Positions 1-8,731 of a stretch of DNA of 13,436 nucleotides are shown one piece after another (position 1 is the stretch's first letter; each line of letters begins with the position of its first letter). The DNA is from Bryobacterales bacterium. Its GTDB lineage: Bacteria > Acidobacteriota > Terriglobia > Bryobacterales > Bryobacteraceae. The translations under genes and the position numbers were made by a program. The stretch lies in NCBI GenBank assembly GCA_009697495.1, contig SHUN01000023.1, forward strand, positions 1 to 13,436, written 5' to 3'. The notes beneath the pieces are model-generated. The model did no database searches. It worked only from the letters and a program-made list of their open reading frames with translations, and was not told the DNA's origin.

Positions 1-681
1 GTGTCCGGGGAAGGCGTGCAGCAGGCGTTGCTGAAGATCCTGGAAGGCACCATCGCCAACGTGCCCCCGCAGGGCGGCCGTAAGCATCCTCACCAGGAGT
101 TCACGCCCGTCGATACGTCGAATATTCTTTTCATCTGCGGCGGCGCTTTCGGCGGCATGGACAAGATCGTCGAACGCAGGGTCGGCCGCCGCTCTATCGG
201 TTTTAGCGAAGGCGGTTTCAGCGAAGGCGAAACGAAGGACCGGTTGCGCCCGCGGCAGATTTCCCAGCGCAAGGATGCCAGCCTGATCAGCCTCATCCAG
301 CCCGTCGACCTCATCCGCTACGGCTTCATTCCGGAGTTCATCGGCCGGTTGCCCGTGGTCGGAGTTTTGGAGGACCTCGATCTCGCGGCCCTTATCCAGA
401 TTCTTTCGAAGCCCAAGAACGCCGTGATCAAGCAGTACCAGCGGCTGTTTGAATTCGAGAATGTTAGACTGAAATTCAGTGACGACGCTTTGGAAGCCAT
501 CGCGGCGCTTGCCTTGGGGCGGAAGGTCGGAGCCCGCGGTTTGCGGATGATTCTGGAAGACCTGATGCTCGACTTGATGTACTTCCTTCCGTCCAACAAA
601 AAAATTCGCGAGTTCCTGGTCACAAAAGAGATGGTCCTCACGCAGAAGATCAATCTCGCCCTTTTGGAAAAGGCCGGCTAG
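1..681 (+). CDS. clpX: ClpX, ATP-dependent Clp protease ATP-binding subunit (C-terminal part, 5' truncated by window edge)
   Basis: ClpX is the AAA+ unfoldase that feeds substrates to the ClpP peptidase in the cytoplasm. Only the last 226 residues are visible. The first codon is GTG, but it is the internal Val of the conserved [12 protein letters not shown] stretch, so the true start, zinc-binding domain and Walker A/B motifs lie upstream of the window. Visible family marks: the RKH pore-loop motif (fragment residues 27-29), [11 protein letters not shown], the ClpP-docking IGF tripeptide (66-68), the [11 protein letters not shown] segment carrying the arginine finger, and the GARGLR sensor-2 motif in the small C-terminal domain. 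The IGF loop is followed by a repeated GFSEG pentapeptide, which is not typical. The gene lies 106 bp upstream of lon, a common order (clpP-clpX-lon) in bacteria. Identification is secure; only the N-terminal half is unseen. Confidence 0.97.
   Translation: MSGEGVQQALLKILEGTIANVPPQGGRKHPHQEFTPVDTSNILFICGGAFGGMDKIVERRVGRRSIGFSEGGFSEGETKDRLRPRQISQRKDASLISLIQPVDLIRYGFIPEFIGRLPVVGVLEDLDLAALIQILSKPKNAVIKQYQRLFEFENVRLKFSDDALEAIAALALGRKVGARGLRMILEDLMLDLMYFLPSNKKIREFLVTKEMVLTQKINLALLEKAG
199..228 (+). repeat. 15-bp tandem duplication in clpX at the IGF loop
   Basis: Two adjacent 15-bp units, 199-213 and 214-228, differ at a single base and encode GFSEG twice. The first unit begins with the GF of the ClpP-contacting IGF motif. 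The repeat keeps the reading frame. It looks like a local slippage duplication. Confidence 0.85.
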
Positions 682-736
682 AATTTTCCGCGAGCCCCTT
701 TCCTCCAAAACCCCAGCTTGTAAACACTCGTAGTTC

Positions 737-750
737 GGGAATCGCTTCCC
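737..750. other. Short inverted repeat in the clpX-lon gap
   Basis: GGGAA and TTCCC are separated by a 4-nt loop, a perfect 5-bp stem in the 106-bp gap between clpX and lon. No T-run follows, so it is not a convincing intrinsic terminator. The gap also holds an AT-rich stretch (about 759-771) that could contain a lon promoter, but no clear -35/-10 pair is visible. No CIRCE element was seen. Confidence 0.25.
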
Positions 751-787
751 AGGGTTTCGAATCAAATTTAACTAGGTCAATGTACGA

Positions 788-3325
788 ATGAGCACACGAG
801 AACGTATTGAATCCAGGCGTCTTCCCATGATGCCGATCCGCGATGTGGTTATCTTCCCGCATATGATGACCCCGTTCGTCGTCGGCCGCGATTCCAGTGT
901 GCGCGCCCTCGAAGAAGCTCTCGCTTCGGATAAGAAGATCTTCCTGGCCACGCAGCACGACGCCTCCGTCGACGATCCCCGTCCCAACGAGATTTACTCA
1001 GTAGGCACCATCGCCAACATCGTCCAGAGCCTCAAACTTTCCGACGGCAATATCAAGGTGCTGGTCGAAGGAGTTGAGCGCGCCAAAGTCGTTTCCGTCG
1101 CCACCGAGGATGGGTTCTTCCGCGCCACCGTGCGCACGTTTGTCTCCAAGATCGACGCCGGAGCGCATTTGGAAGCGTTGACCAATCGTGTCACCACGCT
1201 CTTTGAGCAGTACGTCAAACTCAGCCAGAATCTCAATTACGAGACGATGATCGCCGCCATCAAGGTGGATGATCCCGGCAAACTTGCCGATACTGTCGGC
1301 GCCAACCTGCAACTCACCATTGAAGAGAAGCAGGAACTGCTTGAGATTTTCGATCCGATCGACCGGCTGACCCGCGTCGCCGAAATGCTCGATATCGAAA
1401 TCGAAAAGCTTTCGGTTGATCGTTCCATTCAGGGCCGCGTGAAGCGCCAAATGGAGCGCGCGCAAAAAGAGTATTATCTCAACGAAAAGATCAAGGCGAT
1501 TCAGAAGGAACTCGGCCGCGGGGAAAAGAGCGAGTTCGACGAACTGAAAAAGAAAATCGACGAAGCGGGCATGTCGAAGGACGCCTCGGATAAGGCGCAC
1601 GCGGAATTGAAACGCCTGGAACAGATGCCGCCGATGTCGGCTGAATCCACCGTTTCGCGCAATTACCTGGACTGGCTGCTCGCCGTGCCGTGGAAAAATA
1701 AGACCCGCGAGATTCGGGATCTGAAGTACGCCCACGGCATCCTGGATTCCGACCATTACGGCCTGGAGAAAATCAAGGAACGCATACTGGAGTTCCTCGC
1801 TGTCCGCCGTTTGGTGAAGAATCCCAAGGGTTCTATCCTTTGCTTCGTCGGACCTCCCGGCGTCGGCAAAACGTCGCTCGGGATGTCAGTCGCCAAAGCC
1901 ACCGGGCGCAAGTTCGTTCGCCTCTCCTTAGGCGGCGTGCGCGACGAGGCGGAAATTCGCGGCCATCGCCGAACCTACATCGGCGCTCTGCCCGGCCAGA
2001 TTATTCAAAGCATGAAAAAGGCCGGGACGAAAAATCCGGTTTTCATGCTCGACGAAATCGACAAGATGTCCACGGACTTCCGCGGCGATCCGTCGGCGGC
2101 GCTGCTTGAAGTCCTGGACCCGGCTCAAAATTTCATGTTCCAGGATCACTACCTCGACGTCGAGTACGACTTGAGCGAAGTGTTCTTCATCGCCACCGCC
2201 AATGTGCTCCATACAATCCCGGCCCCGCTGCAGGATCGTATGGAAGTCATTCGCTTGTCGGGCTACACGGAGCTGGAAAAGGCGGAGATCGCCAAGACGT
2301 TCCTGATCCCGAAACAGAAGCTCGCCACCGGCTTGGAAGAGACGCAGGTGACGTTCACTCCTGAAGGTTTGGGCGCTTTGATCCAGGGCTACACCAGGGA
2401 AGCCGGTGTTCGCAATTTGGAACGGGAGATCGGCAACGTGTGCCGGAAGATCGCCCGCAAAGTGGTCGAGATTTCTACCGACGACTCTCCCGAAGAGATC
2501 GCCAAGGCCGGCGAGTTGATTGAAGATGTACCGCCCGCCAAGAAAAAGAAGGGAAAGAAGAAGGAGGAGCCGGCCATTGAAGTGGCCGCCGCCGCCGAGC
2601 TTGAGAAGATCGAAAGCAAACTCCCCGCGGTTTCCATCACGACGCTCTCGCTTGCCGAACTCCTCGGGCCGCCGCGCTACCGCGACACGGTTGCCGATCA
2701 TAAGAACGAAGTCGGCGCCACCGTCGGCCTCGCCTGGACCGAAGTCGGCGGAACGCTGCTCACCACTGAAGCCGCCGTCATGGAGGGCCGTGGAAAGCTG
2801 ACGCTCACCGGTAAGCTCGGCGATGTCATGCAGGAATCCGCGCAGGCCGCTATGAGCTACCTCCGGACCCGCGCCCATTCGCTCGGCCTGGCGCGCGACT
2901 TCTATCGCCATCTCGATATCCATTTGCACGTTCCGGAGGGTGCCATTCCCAAGGACGGTCCCTCGGCCGGCATCACCATCGCTACTTCCATCACCAGCGC
3001 GCTGACCAACATTCCCGTCCGTGGTGATCTCGCCATGACCGGCGAAATCACGGTTCGCGGTAAGGTGCTGCCCATCGGCGGGCTGAAGGAAAAAATGATG
3101 GCCGCCCATCGCAACGGCATCCACGAACTCGTACTTCCCAAGGAAAATGAAAAGGACCTCTACGACATTCCCGACGCGATCAAGAACGACATGAAGCTGA
3201 ACTTCGTCGAGTCGATGGATGAAGTGCTGAAGATCGCCCTGGAGCGCGAAGTTACTCCATTGCCGCTTAGCCCCGCCGTCGGCGTACAGTCCGAGACGCG
3301 TCCGGTCGAAGACATGACGCACTAG
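788..3325 (+). CDS. lon: Lon protease (LonA type), ATP-dependent serine protease
   Basis: Cytoplasmic AAA+ protease that degrades misfolded and regulatory proteins. Order of parts in 845 residues: N-terminal LAN substrate-binding domain (about 12-210), coiled-coil region (about 215-300, with the conserved [14 protein letters not shown] segment), AAA+ module with Walker A GPPGVGKT (355-362) and Walker [10 protein letters not shown] (Asp422-Glu423), small AAA domain, then the protease domain. The catalytic dyad is Ser726 in PKDGPSAG and Lys769 in [12 protein letters not shown], with the 43-residue spacing seen in E. coli Lon. The protein is about 60 residues longer than E. coli Lon. The excess lies in a Lys-rich then Ala/Glu-rich insert (about 575-612) before the protease domain and in a proline-containing C-terminal tail. 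The ATG at 788 has a weak AGGT ribosome-binding site at 774-777, and the protein begins at the expected family position. engB follows after 34 nt. Confidence 0.98.
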   Translation: MSTRERIESRRLPMMPIRDVVIFPHMMTPFVVGRDSSVRALEEALASDKKIFLATQHDASVDDPRPNEIYSVGTIANIVQSLKLSDGNIKVLVEGVERAKVVSVATEDGFFRATVRTFVSKIDAGAHLEALTNRVTTLFEQYVKLSQNLNYETMIAAIKVDDPGKLADTVGANLQLTIEEKQELLEIFDPIDRLTRVAEMLDIEIEKLSVDRSIQGRVKRQMERAQKEYYLNEKIKAIQKELGRGEKSEFDELKKKIDEAGMSKDASDKAHAELKRLEQMPPMSAESTVSRNYLDWLLAVPWKNKTREIRDLKYAHGILDSDHYGLEKIKERILEFLAVRRLVKNPKGSILCFVGPPGVGKTSLGMSVAKATGRKFVRLSLGGVRDEAEIRGHRRTYIGALPGQIIQSMKKAGTKNPVFMLDEIDKMSTDFRGDPSAALLEVLDPAQNFMFQDHYLDVEYDLSEVFFIATANVLHTIPAPLQDRMEVIRLSGYTELEKAEIAKTFLIPKQKLATGLEETQVTFTPEGLGALIQGYTREAGVRNLEREIGNVCRKIARKVVEISTDDSPEEIAKAGELIEDVPPAKKKKGKKKEEPAIEVAAAAELEKIESKLPAVSITTLSLAELLGPPRYRDTVADHKNEVGATVGLAWTEVGGTLLTTEAAVMEGRGKLTLTGKLGDVMQESAQAAMSYLRTRAHSLGLARDFYRHLDIHLHVPEGAIPKDGPSAGITIATSITSALTNIPVRGDLAMTGEITVRGKVLPIGGLKEKMMAAHRNGIHELVLPKENEKDLYDIPDAIKNDMKLNFVESMDEVLKIALEREVTPLPLSPAVGVQSETRPVEDMTH

Positions 3326-3359
3326 GGGCGCGGCCCACTCCCCGCCCAGTCGTTTTCTT

Positions 3360-3944
3360 ATGTCCACCCCCAAAGCGGACGCGCAATTTATAATAAGCGC
3401 TACAAGTCCAGCGCAATTCCCAAACCTCCGGCTCCCGGAGTTTGCGTTCCTGGGCCGCAGTAACGTCGGAAAATCCAGCCTGCTGAATGTGTTGGCGGGG
3501 GTCAGAAAACTGGCCAAAGTCAGCGCCCAGCCCGGCCGGACGCAAGCAGTCAACTTCTTCACCATCAGCGAGTCCATTACGTTCGCTGACCTGCCTGGCT
3601 ACGGCTTCGCAAAAGTTCCCATTGATATTCAAAAATCCTGGAAAAGCCTCGTCGATGCTTATCTCGTTCAACGCGAACAACTCGTGCTCAGTTTCGTCCT
3701 GCTCGACGGACGCCGCGGCTGGATGGATAAGGATCTGGAACTCCGCGAATGGCTCATCCGGCAGGGCAGACCGTTTCTCGTAGTAGCCACCAAAGTAGAC
3801 AAACTGAATCAATCTGAAATGCACCGCGGCATGACCTCGATCCGGAACCAAAATGACGGGTCGGAGCCAGTGCCGTTCTCGGCCGTCACCGGCCGGGGAG
3901 CGAGGGAAATTTGGCAAGCGATCAAGACTTCAACGACCCGGTGA
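3360..3944 (+). CDS. engB: EngB/YsxC/YihA, ribosome biogenesis GTP-binding protein
   Basis: TRAFAC-class GTPase needed for late assembly of the large ribosomal subunit. All G motifs are visible in 194 residues: G1 GRSNVGKSS (32-40), G2 Thr61 in GRTQ, G3 DLPGYGFA (Asp77-Gly80), G4 TKVD (144-147) and G5 FSAV (173-176). Length is normal for the family (about 190-210). The ATG at 3360 sits 34 nt after the lon stop. No good Shine-Dalgarno is visible, so translation may depend on coupling to lon. The start is supported by the usual number of residues (about 28) ahead of the [14 protein letters not shown] segment. The 3' end overlaps the putative start of rho. The lon-engB pairing is also known in Firmicutes (lonA-ysxC), which fits a conserved neighbourhood. 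Confidence 0.96.
   Translation: MSTPKADAQFIISATSPAQFPNLRLPEFAFLGRSNVGKSSLLNVLAGVRKLAKVSAQPGRTQAVNFFTISESITFADLPGYGFAKVPIDIQKSWKSLVDAYLVQREQLVLSFVLLDGRRGWMDKDLELREWLIRQGRPFLVVATKVDKLNQSEMHRGMTSIRNQNDGSEPVPFSAVTGRGAREIWQAIKTSTTR
3895..3907 (+). promoter_or_regulatory. Ribosome-binding site supporting the TTG start of rho
   Basis: Purine-rich GGGGAG (3895-3900) and GAGGGA (3902-3907) lie inside the end of engB, 3-10 nt before TTG at 3911. The competing in-frame starts GTG 3941 and ATG 3944 have no comparable purine run upstream, although they form a stop-start overlap with the engB TGA (3942-3944) that could allow translational coupling. Confidence 0.5.
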
Positions 3945-5371
3945 TGCCGGACCCGGCTTCGGCCTCCGCCGAAGAACCAGTGGTTGGCGCGGACGCCCCC
4001 GCGCCACGGCCCGCGGCCGAATCCAGGCCAAGGGCAGCCCGGCCCAAACTCGCCGGCGATGCCGCTTCCGCCACCTCAGTCGCCGAGCCAGCCGACCTCG
4101 CCGCCGCCCGTCGCGATGGTACCCTCGACCTCGTCGAGCTCAAAGACATGTCGATTGTCAAGCTCAACGTGATCGCTAAGGAACTCGGCGTCATCGGCGT
4201 CGGCGGACTCCGCAAGCAGGAACTGATTTTCAAAATCCTCCAGACGCAGGCCGAAAAGTCCGGGCTGATCTTCTCTGAAGGTGTCCTGGAATGCCTGCCC
4301 GACGGCTTCGGCTTCCTCCGCGCCCCGGAATACAATTACCTTCCCGGCCCTGACGACGTTTACGTCTCTCCCTCCCAGATTCGCCGCTTCGACCTCCGCA
4401 CCGGCGATACCATCTCCGGCCAGATCCGCCCGCCCAAGGAAGGCGAACGATACTTCGCTCTCATTAAAGTGGATGCGATCAACTTCGAGCCGCCCGAAGA
4501 AGCCCGCAATAAAATTTTCTTCGATAACCTCACTCCGCTCTACCCCCAGGAACGCATCAAGCTCGAAATCGCCAAAGACAATTTTTCGGGACGCGTCATG
4601 GACCTGTTGGTGCCCATCGGGAAGGGACAGCGAGGGCTGATCGTCGCCCCGCCCCGTACCGGTAAAACGATGCTGCTGCAAGCCATCGCTAATTCCATCA
4701 CCACCAATCACCCCGACATCACCCTGATCGTTCTTCTCATCGATGAGCGCCCCGAAGAAGTCACCGACATGCAGCGATCGGTAAAGGGCGAGGTGATCAG
4801 CTCGACTTTCGACGAACCCGCCTCCCGCCACGTCCAAGTGGCCGAAATGGTGATCGAGAAAGCCAAACGCCTCGTTGAACACAAGCGCGACGTAGTCATA
4901 TTGCTGGATTCCATCACACGTCTCGCGCGGGCCTATAATACGGTTGTGCCTCCGTCCGGCAAGGTTCTCTCTGGCGGCGTTGATTCCAACGCCCTGCAGC
5001 GGCCGAAACGATTCTTCGGCGCCGCGCGAAATATTGAAGAGGGCGGATCGCTCACCATCATCGCGACAGCCCTGATCGATACCGGCAGCCGCATGGACGA
5101 CGTTATTTTTGAAGAGTTTAAGGGCACAGGGAACATGGAAGTCCACCTCGACCGGAAACTGGTCGACAAGCGTGTATTTCCGGCAATCGATATCAATAAG
5201 TCCGGCACACGCAAGGAAGAACTGTTGATGCCGAAGGAAGACCTCACCCGGGTTTGGATCCTTCGGAAGGTGCTGAACCCCCTCTCGCCGACCGAATCGA
5301 TGGAGCTGCTGCTCGATAAACTGGCAAAAACCCGCTCCAACGCGGAATTTTTGGCGTCGATGAACGGCTAA
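3911..5371 (+). CDS. rho: Transcription termination factor Rho
   Basis: Hexameric RNA-dependent ATPase/helicase that ends transcription at Rho-dependent sites. From the TTG start it has 486 residues, against about 420 in typical Rho. Residues 1-70 are an Ala/Pro/Asp-rich low-complexity extension. The Rho N-terminal helical domain follows (about 72-112, [20 protein letters not shown]), then the cold-shock-like RNA-binding domain with RNP1 DGFGFLR (131-137). The motor has Walker A APPRTGKT (Lys252), Walker [17 protein letters not shown], the Q/R-loop region [20 protein letters not shown] and [20 protein letters not shown], and ends near FLASMNG. The start is uncertain: TTG 3911 has the best ribosome-binding site and overlaps engB by 34 nt, while GTG 3941 (4-nt overlap) or ATG 3944 (1-nt overlap) would shorten the protein by 10 or 11 residues. 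All motor residues that can be judged look intact. Confidence 0.97.
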   Translation: MASDQDFNDPVMPDPASASAEEPVVGADAPAPRPAAESRPRAARPKLAGDAASATSVAEPADLAAARRDGTLDLVELKDMSIVKLNVIAKELGVIGVGGLRKQELIFKILQTQAEKSGLIFSEGVLECLPDGFGFLRAPEYNYLPGPDDVYVSPSQIRRFDLRTGDTISGQIRPPKEGERYFALIKVDAINFEPPEEARNKIFFDNLTPLYPQERIKLEIAKDNFSGRVMDLLVPIGKGQRGLIVAPPRTGKTMLLQAIANSITTNHPDITLIVLLIDERPEEVTDMQRSVKGEVISSTFDEPASRHVQVAEMVIEKAKRLVEHKRDVVILLDSITRLARAYNTVVPPSGKVLSGGVDSNALQRPKRFFGAARNIEEGGSLTIIATALIDTGSRMDDVIFEEFKGTGNMEVHLDRKLVDKRVFPAIDINKSGTRKEELLMPKEDLTRVWILRKVLNPLSPTESMELLLDKLAKTRSNAEFLASMNG

Positions 5372-5386
5372 AAGTACTCGTTATGG

Positions 5387-5404
5387 TTGCGATTGGCATC
5401 GCAA
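5387..5404. promoter_or_regulatory. Perfect 7-bp inverted repeat between rho and the efflux operon
   Basis: TTGCGAT and ATCGCAA flank a 4-nt TGGC loop, beginning 16 nt after the rho stop. No T-run follows, so an intrinsic terminator is unlikely. A -10-like CATAAT lies just downstream (5407-5412), with TTGCGA at only 14 nt spacing as a poor -35. The palindrome could be an operator beside an operon promoter, or an RNA hairpin protecting the 3' end of the upstream transcript. Both roles are inference. The rest of 5372-5517 shows no other clear element apart from the ribosome-binding site GAGGAG at 5503-5508. Confidence 0.35.
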
Positions 5405-5517
5405 GGCATAATACTAATCGGCACTCCCCCATAACCTTTTCCGTTAAGATGTCGTCATAGCAGTTGAGAGACCCTGCGCGGTACGGTGTGCGTCCCAGCG
5501 CCGAGGAGTGATATCCG

Positions 5518-7368
5518 ATGAGTTCCCCACAATCCAATATGAATCCGGCAATGCAGCCTGCGCCGCGAAATCCGGCCGGTCCCGGCCCGCAAGTCGTTGC
5601 GCCGCCTGAACTTCCGAAGAATCGATCGAAAATTTGGATTTGGGGACTCGTCCTGGCGGTTGCCGCCGGTGCCGGTTACTGGACTTGGCAGCAACGCCAG
5701 GAGCGGGCTGCGCAGGCCAATGTTGTAGCTGTTCGAACGGCTCACGCGGAGTCCGCCGCCATCGCCAAGACGCTTCGGCTGACGGGCGTCACGGCGGCTG
5801 AAAAATATATCTCGTTGGTCGCCCCCTCCCTCCGTGGCGGCCGCGGTGGATCTTCCAGCGGCGGAACGATGTCGGTGCAGATGTCGGGTCGCGGGGGCCC
5901 CGTGACCGTTACGGTTTCCGGCGGCGATCGCGGTTCCCGCGGCGGCGGCAGTTCGTCCGGCGGCTCCACCAGTTCAGTCGCCTCGGCGGGCACTTCACTC
6001 GCCAGCACATCCGGTGCTTCCTCCGGCGGCGGCGGCAGCAGTTCCGGCTTTACCGGTGGTGGCGAAAATTTAGCGTCCTCGGCGGGCAGTGGCGGCGGCA
6101 GCCTCCGTTCCGCGCGGTCGGCTTCCAGCGGCAGCGCGTCCCGCGGGGCTACTCCTGCCCGGTCTTCCCGGTCCAGCGGCCCCTCCGGTTCCGCCACCCT
6201 CGGGGCCGACGGTCTGGGCTCCACGGGCGGTCAAATTCCCGGCGGCGGCGGCCCGGGCGGCAGCAGCGGCGGCCGCGGTTCGAGCGGCGGCGGCGGAGGC
6301 GGTGATTTCATGATGCAGCTCCAGACCCTGGCGCCGAATGGTTCGCGCATCGCCAAGGGTGAGCCGGTCGCTGAGTTCGACCGCCAGTACATGCTGACCC
6401 GTCTCGACGACCAGAAGGCGAGCGTTGACCAGTCCGAGAATTCGATGAAATCCAGCATCGCCAATCTGGAAGTCACTCGAAAATCGTACGACCAGCAGAT
6501 CCTGGCCGGGAAAAACCTCGTGGAGAAATCCGAACTCGACATGCGCACGGTGCCCGTGCGCAGCGCCATCGATTCGGAGCGACTGCGCCTGGCGCTGGAA
6601 GAGGCAAAGGCAAATTTGAAACAGTTGAAAGAAGCCGCCCGTTACGTCGATGTCGGCGAAAAGGCGACGATGAAAGTAGCTGACCTCGAACTCGCCGCCG
6701 CCAATCTCGAGCTTCGGCGCGCCCAGGCCAATGCCGACCGCATGATCATCAAAGCTCCCATGGATGGTCTCGTCGTTGTCCAGACCACTTACAGCGGCGG
6801 CGAAATGAAGCCCATTCAGCAGGGCGATCAGGTTTTTCCCGGCATGATGTTCATGCAAGTGGTTGACCCTTCGTCGATGATCATCAACGCTTCCGTCAAT
6901 CAGGTGGACATCCAAAACCTGCGGTTGGGCCAAAGGGCGAGGGTCAGTTTTGACGCCTTTCCCGGCTTGGTGCTTCCCGCTCATCTCGTCACTATCGGCG
7001 CGATTACGAAAACTTCGGGCATGCGCGGCAGCTTTAAGAAGGAAGTCGCTGTCCGCCTTAGATTGGACAAGCTCGATCCGCGGATCATCCCCGACCTCAG
7101 CGTCAGCGCCGATATCGTACTCGAAGAGGCCGCCTCGGCCACGGTCGTTCCGGCCGAGGCCCTGATGTCGGATAACTCGACGGCCGGCGCGGAGCCGAAG
7201 CCCTTTGTCATGGTGCGCAATGCGGCCGGCATTTGGGAACGCCGGGATGTCCAGCTTGGCGTGGTCAGCAATACGCACGCCGCCATTCGCGGCGGTGTCA
7301 AGCCAGGGGAAATCGTGGCCTTGGAACCGCCATTGACCGCCGTGAAGCCTGAACCCGCGACCAGTTAA
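5518..7368 (+). CDS. Efflux periplasmic adaptor (HlyD/MacA-type membrane fusion protein) with large Ser/Gly-rich insert, adaptor 1
   Basis: Inner-membrane-anchored periplasmic adaptor expected to bridge an inner-membrane transporter and a TolC-type channel. In 616 residues: a Pro-rich cytoplasmic leader (1-38), one membrane segment (39-57, IWIWGLVLAVAAGAGYWTW), then the first half of the barrel-sandwich (lipoyl-like) domain, which reaches LVAPS. A 157-residue Gly/Ser-rich insert (106-262) interrupts it. The domain resumes with LAPNGSRIAKGEPVAEFD. A helical hairpin (about 288-405) follows, then the second lipoyl half (IIKAPMDGLVVV, 410-421), a beta-barrel (VNQVDIQNLRLGQRARVSFD) and the C-terminal membrane-proximal domain. 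The ATG has a good GAGGAG site at 9 nt spacing. First gene of a five-gene operon; 35 nt to the next gene. About 150-200 residues longer than ordinary adaptors because of the insert. The family is clear; the substrate is unknown. Confidence 0.9.
   Translation: MSSPQSNMNPAMQPAPRNPAGPGPQVVAPPELPKNRSKIWIWGLVLAVAAGAGYWTWQQRQERAAQANVVAVRTAHAESAAIAKTLRLTGVTAAEKYISLVAPSLRGGRGGSSSGGTMSVQMSGRGGPVTVTVSGGDRGSRGGGSSSGGSTSSVASAGTSLASTSGASSGGGGSSSGFTGGGENLASSAGSGGGSLRSARSASSGSASRGATPARSSRSSGPSGSATLGADGLGSTGGQIPGGGGPGGSSGGRGSSGGGGGGDFMMQLQTLAPNGSRIAKGEPVAEFDRQYMLTRLDDQKASVDQSENSMKSSIANLEVTRKSYDQQILAGKNLVEKSELDMRTVPVRSAIDSERLRLALEEAKANLKQLKEAARYVDVGEKATMKVADLELAAANLELRRAQANADRMIIKAPMDGLVVVQTTYSGGEMKPIQQGDQVFPGMMFMQVVDPSSMIINASVNQVDIQNLRLGQRARVSFDAFPGLVLPAHLVTIGAITKTSGMRGSFKKEVAVRLRLDKLDPRIIPDLSVSADIVLEEAASATVVPAEALMSDNSTAGAEPKPFVMVRNAAGIWERRDVQLGVVSNTHAAIRGGVKPGEIVALEPPLTAVKPEPATS
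5833..6303 (+). other. Ser/Gly-rich low-complexity segment inside adaptor 1
   Basis: This segment encodes residues 106-262, almost wholly Gly and Ser with scattered Arg, Ala, Thr, Val and Pro, in frame and without stops. It splits the first lipoyl half-motif between LVAPS and LAPNGSRIAKGE. It is expected to be disordered and periplasmic. Arg residues spread through it give a positive bias (RGGRGG near its start, RSARS and RSSRS further on). Confidence 0.85.
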
Positions 7369-7403
7369 AATATCCCCTTCCGAAACATCTCTCTGGAACT
7401 ACT

Positions 7404-8708
7404 ATGTCGAAAGATATCAAACCGAAAGTGCGCCTTGGCCAGTCCGCGTCGGGAAACCGTCGCCGGGCAGTAACGAGTTTCATCACCTTCCTCGCCGTGG
7501 CCGGCGGGGGGTATGCCGCCTACCGGTACACCGGGCAGACGAAGGTGGAGGTGCCTGTCGTAAAAGTGCGGCAAGCGGAGTTTGTAATTTCCGTGAAGAC
7601 GCGCGGAGAAGTTCGCAGTTCCCGGTCGGTCATCCTTTCGGCCCCCCAGATTCCCGATCCCCGCATCGTCATGCTTGCTGAATCCGGCAAAATGATCCGA
7701 AAAGGCGAGACGGTGATTGAGTTTGACGCCGCCCAAATGGAACAGTATTATTTGGAGCGCGCAACTTCGGTCCGAACCGTTGACAAGGAAATCATTCAGA
7801 TGCAGGCATCCCATCGCATTACCAAAGAAATGGACGCGATGAATCAAATGACGGCCTCGTACAACGTGGACCGCGCCAAATTGGAAGCTTCCAAAGCCGA
7901 GATTCTCTCCGAAATCGAGGGCAAGAAAAACCGCATCGACGTCGGCACCGCCGAGGGGGATCTGGAACAGGTAAACGTCACTGTAAAGGCCCACAAAACG
8001 ACGCAACAGGCCGATCTTGACCGCCTCGACAGCAAAAAAGACAAGACCGTGCGCGACATTGAACGCTTCAAATCCTACCTGACCAAAATGAAGATCGTGG
8101 CGCCGATGGATGGCGTCGTCAATATTCTTCCGAATACGCGCACCCCCGGCTCGTTCGGTTCCACGCCCCCGCCCTTCAAGGAAGGCGATCGCGCCTGGAC
8201 CGGCGCCGCCATCGCCGAAATTCCCGACCTCTCCCAGATGCGGGTCGAGCTCAAGCTTGACGAAGTGGATCGAGGGAAGCTGCAACTCGCCCAATCTCTC
8301 CGCGTTCGAGTGGACGCCATACCGGAAGTCGAATTGAACGCCACCCTGGATTGGATTAGCCCCATAGCCGCGGTCCTGTACAAGGGGATGGGCCTCACCG
8401 AAAAAACGTTCCCGGCCCGCGCCACATTGGCAAAAGTCGATCCCCGGTTGCGCCCCGGTATGAGCTGCACCGCCGAAATCGTCATTGAGAGCGCTCCGAA
8501 TTCGCTCCTGATACCGGCCCGCGCCAGCTTCATGAACAAAGGGAAGCCGGCCGTTTGGATACAACAGGGCGAGGGATTTGTTATCCGCCAGATTGCTGTC
8601 GGCAAGCGCAACGACACGGACATGGTCGTCACCAAAGGCCTGAAAGCCGGCGACGTGATCGCGATGGAAGATCCGGCTGAAGTCGCCAAGCGCGCTAAGA
8701 AACTCTAG
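7404..8708 (+). CDS. Efflux periplasmic adaptor (HlyD/MacA-type), adaptor 2
   Basis: Second adaptor of the operon, 434 residues, the ordinary length for the family. Parts: a basic leader ending in RRR (19-21), a membrane segment (22-40), the first lipoyl half (about 72-108, with AESGKMIRKGETVIEFD), a long helical hairpin (about 112-228, rich in Lys, Glu, Asp and Gln), the second lipoyl half (IVAPMDGVVNIL, 231-242), a beta-barrel (278-362, with DEVDRGKLQLAQSLRVRVDA and DPRLRPGMSCTAEI) and a membrane-proximal domain (from LLIPARASF). It has no low-complexity insert, unlike its two neighbours. A modest GGAA ribosome-binding site lies at 7395-7398. Gaps are 35 nt to the gene before and 23 nt to the one after. 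The ends and lipoyl parts resemble adaptor 3 more than adaptor 1, which suggests duplication. Confidence 0.92.
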   Translation: MSKDIKPKVRLGQSASGNRRRAVTSFITFLAVAGGGYAAYRYTGQTKVEVPVVKVRQAEFVISVKTRGEVRSSRSVILSAPQIPDPRIVMLAESGKMIRKGETVIEFDAAQMEQYYLERATSVRTVDKEIIQMQASHRITKEMDAMNQMTASYNVDRAKLEASKAEILSEIEGKKNRIDVGTAEGDLEQVNVTVKAHKTTQQADLDRLDSKKDKTVRDIERFKSYLTKMKIVAPMDGVVNILPNTRTPGSFGSTPPPFKEGDRAWTGAAIAEIPDLSQMRVELKLDEVDRGKLQLAQSLRVRVDAIPEVELNATLDWISPIAAVLYKGMGLTEKTFPARATLAKVDPRLRPGMSCTAEIVIESAPNSLLIPARASFMNKGKPAVWIQQGEGFVIRQIAVGKRNDTDMVVTKGLKAGDVIAMEDPAEVAKRAKKL

Positions 8709-8731
8709 ATCGGTACCCAGCAGGAAATTTA

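Noticed and set aside
1..3. GTG at the first base as a start codon
   Set aside because: It is the conserved internal valine of the VSGEG segment of ClpX. The gene continues upstream of the window.
737..750. Hairpin after clpX as an intrinsic terminator
   Set aside because: The stem is only 5 bp and no T-run follows, so it does not meet the usual pattern.
780..791. Three-codon mini-ORF (Met-Tyr-Glu-stop) whose stop overlaps the lon ATG
   Set aside because: The AGGT site lies too close to its ATG to serve it and fits the lon start better. A 12-base pattern can easily arise by chance.
1928..3577. A 549-codon open frame on the minus strand across lon
   Set aside because: It is antisense to a fully conserved Lon ATPase and protease domain, and its translation has no recognisable family motif. 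Such long antisense frames are expected in GC-rich codon usage.
6070..7278. A 402-codon open frame on the minus strand across adaptor 1
   Set aside because: It mirrors the Gly/Ser-rich and coiled-coil coding of a clear adaptor gene, has no ribosome-binding site worth noting and encodes low-complexity protein.
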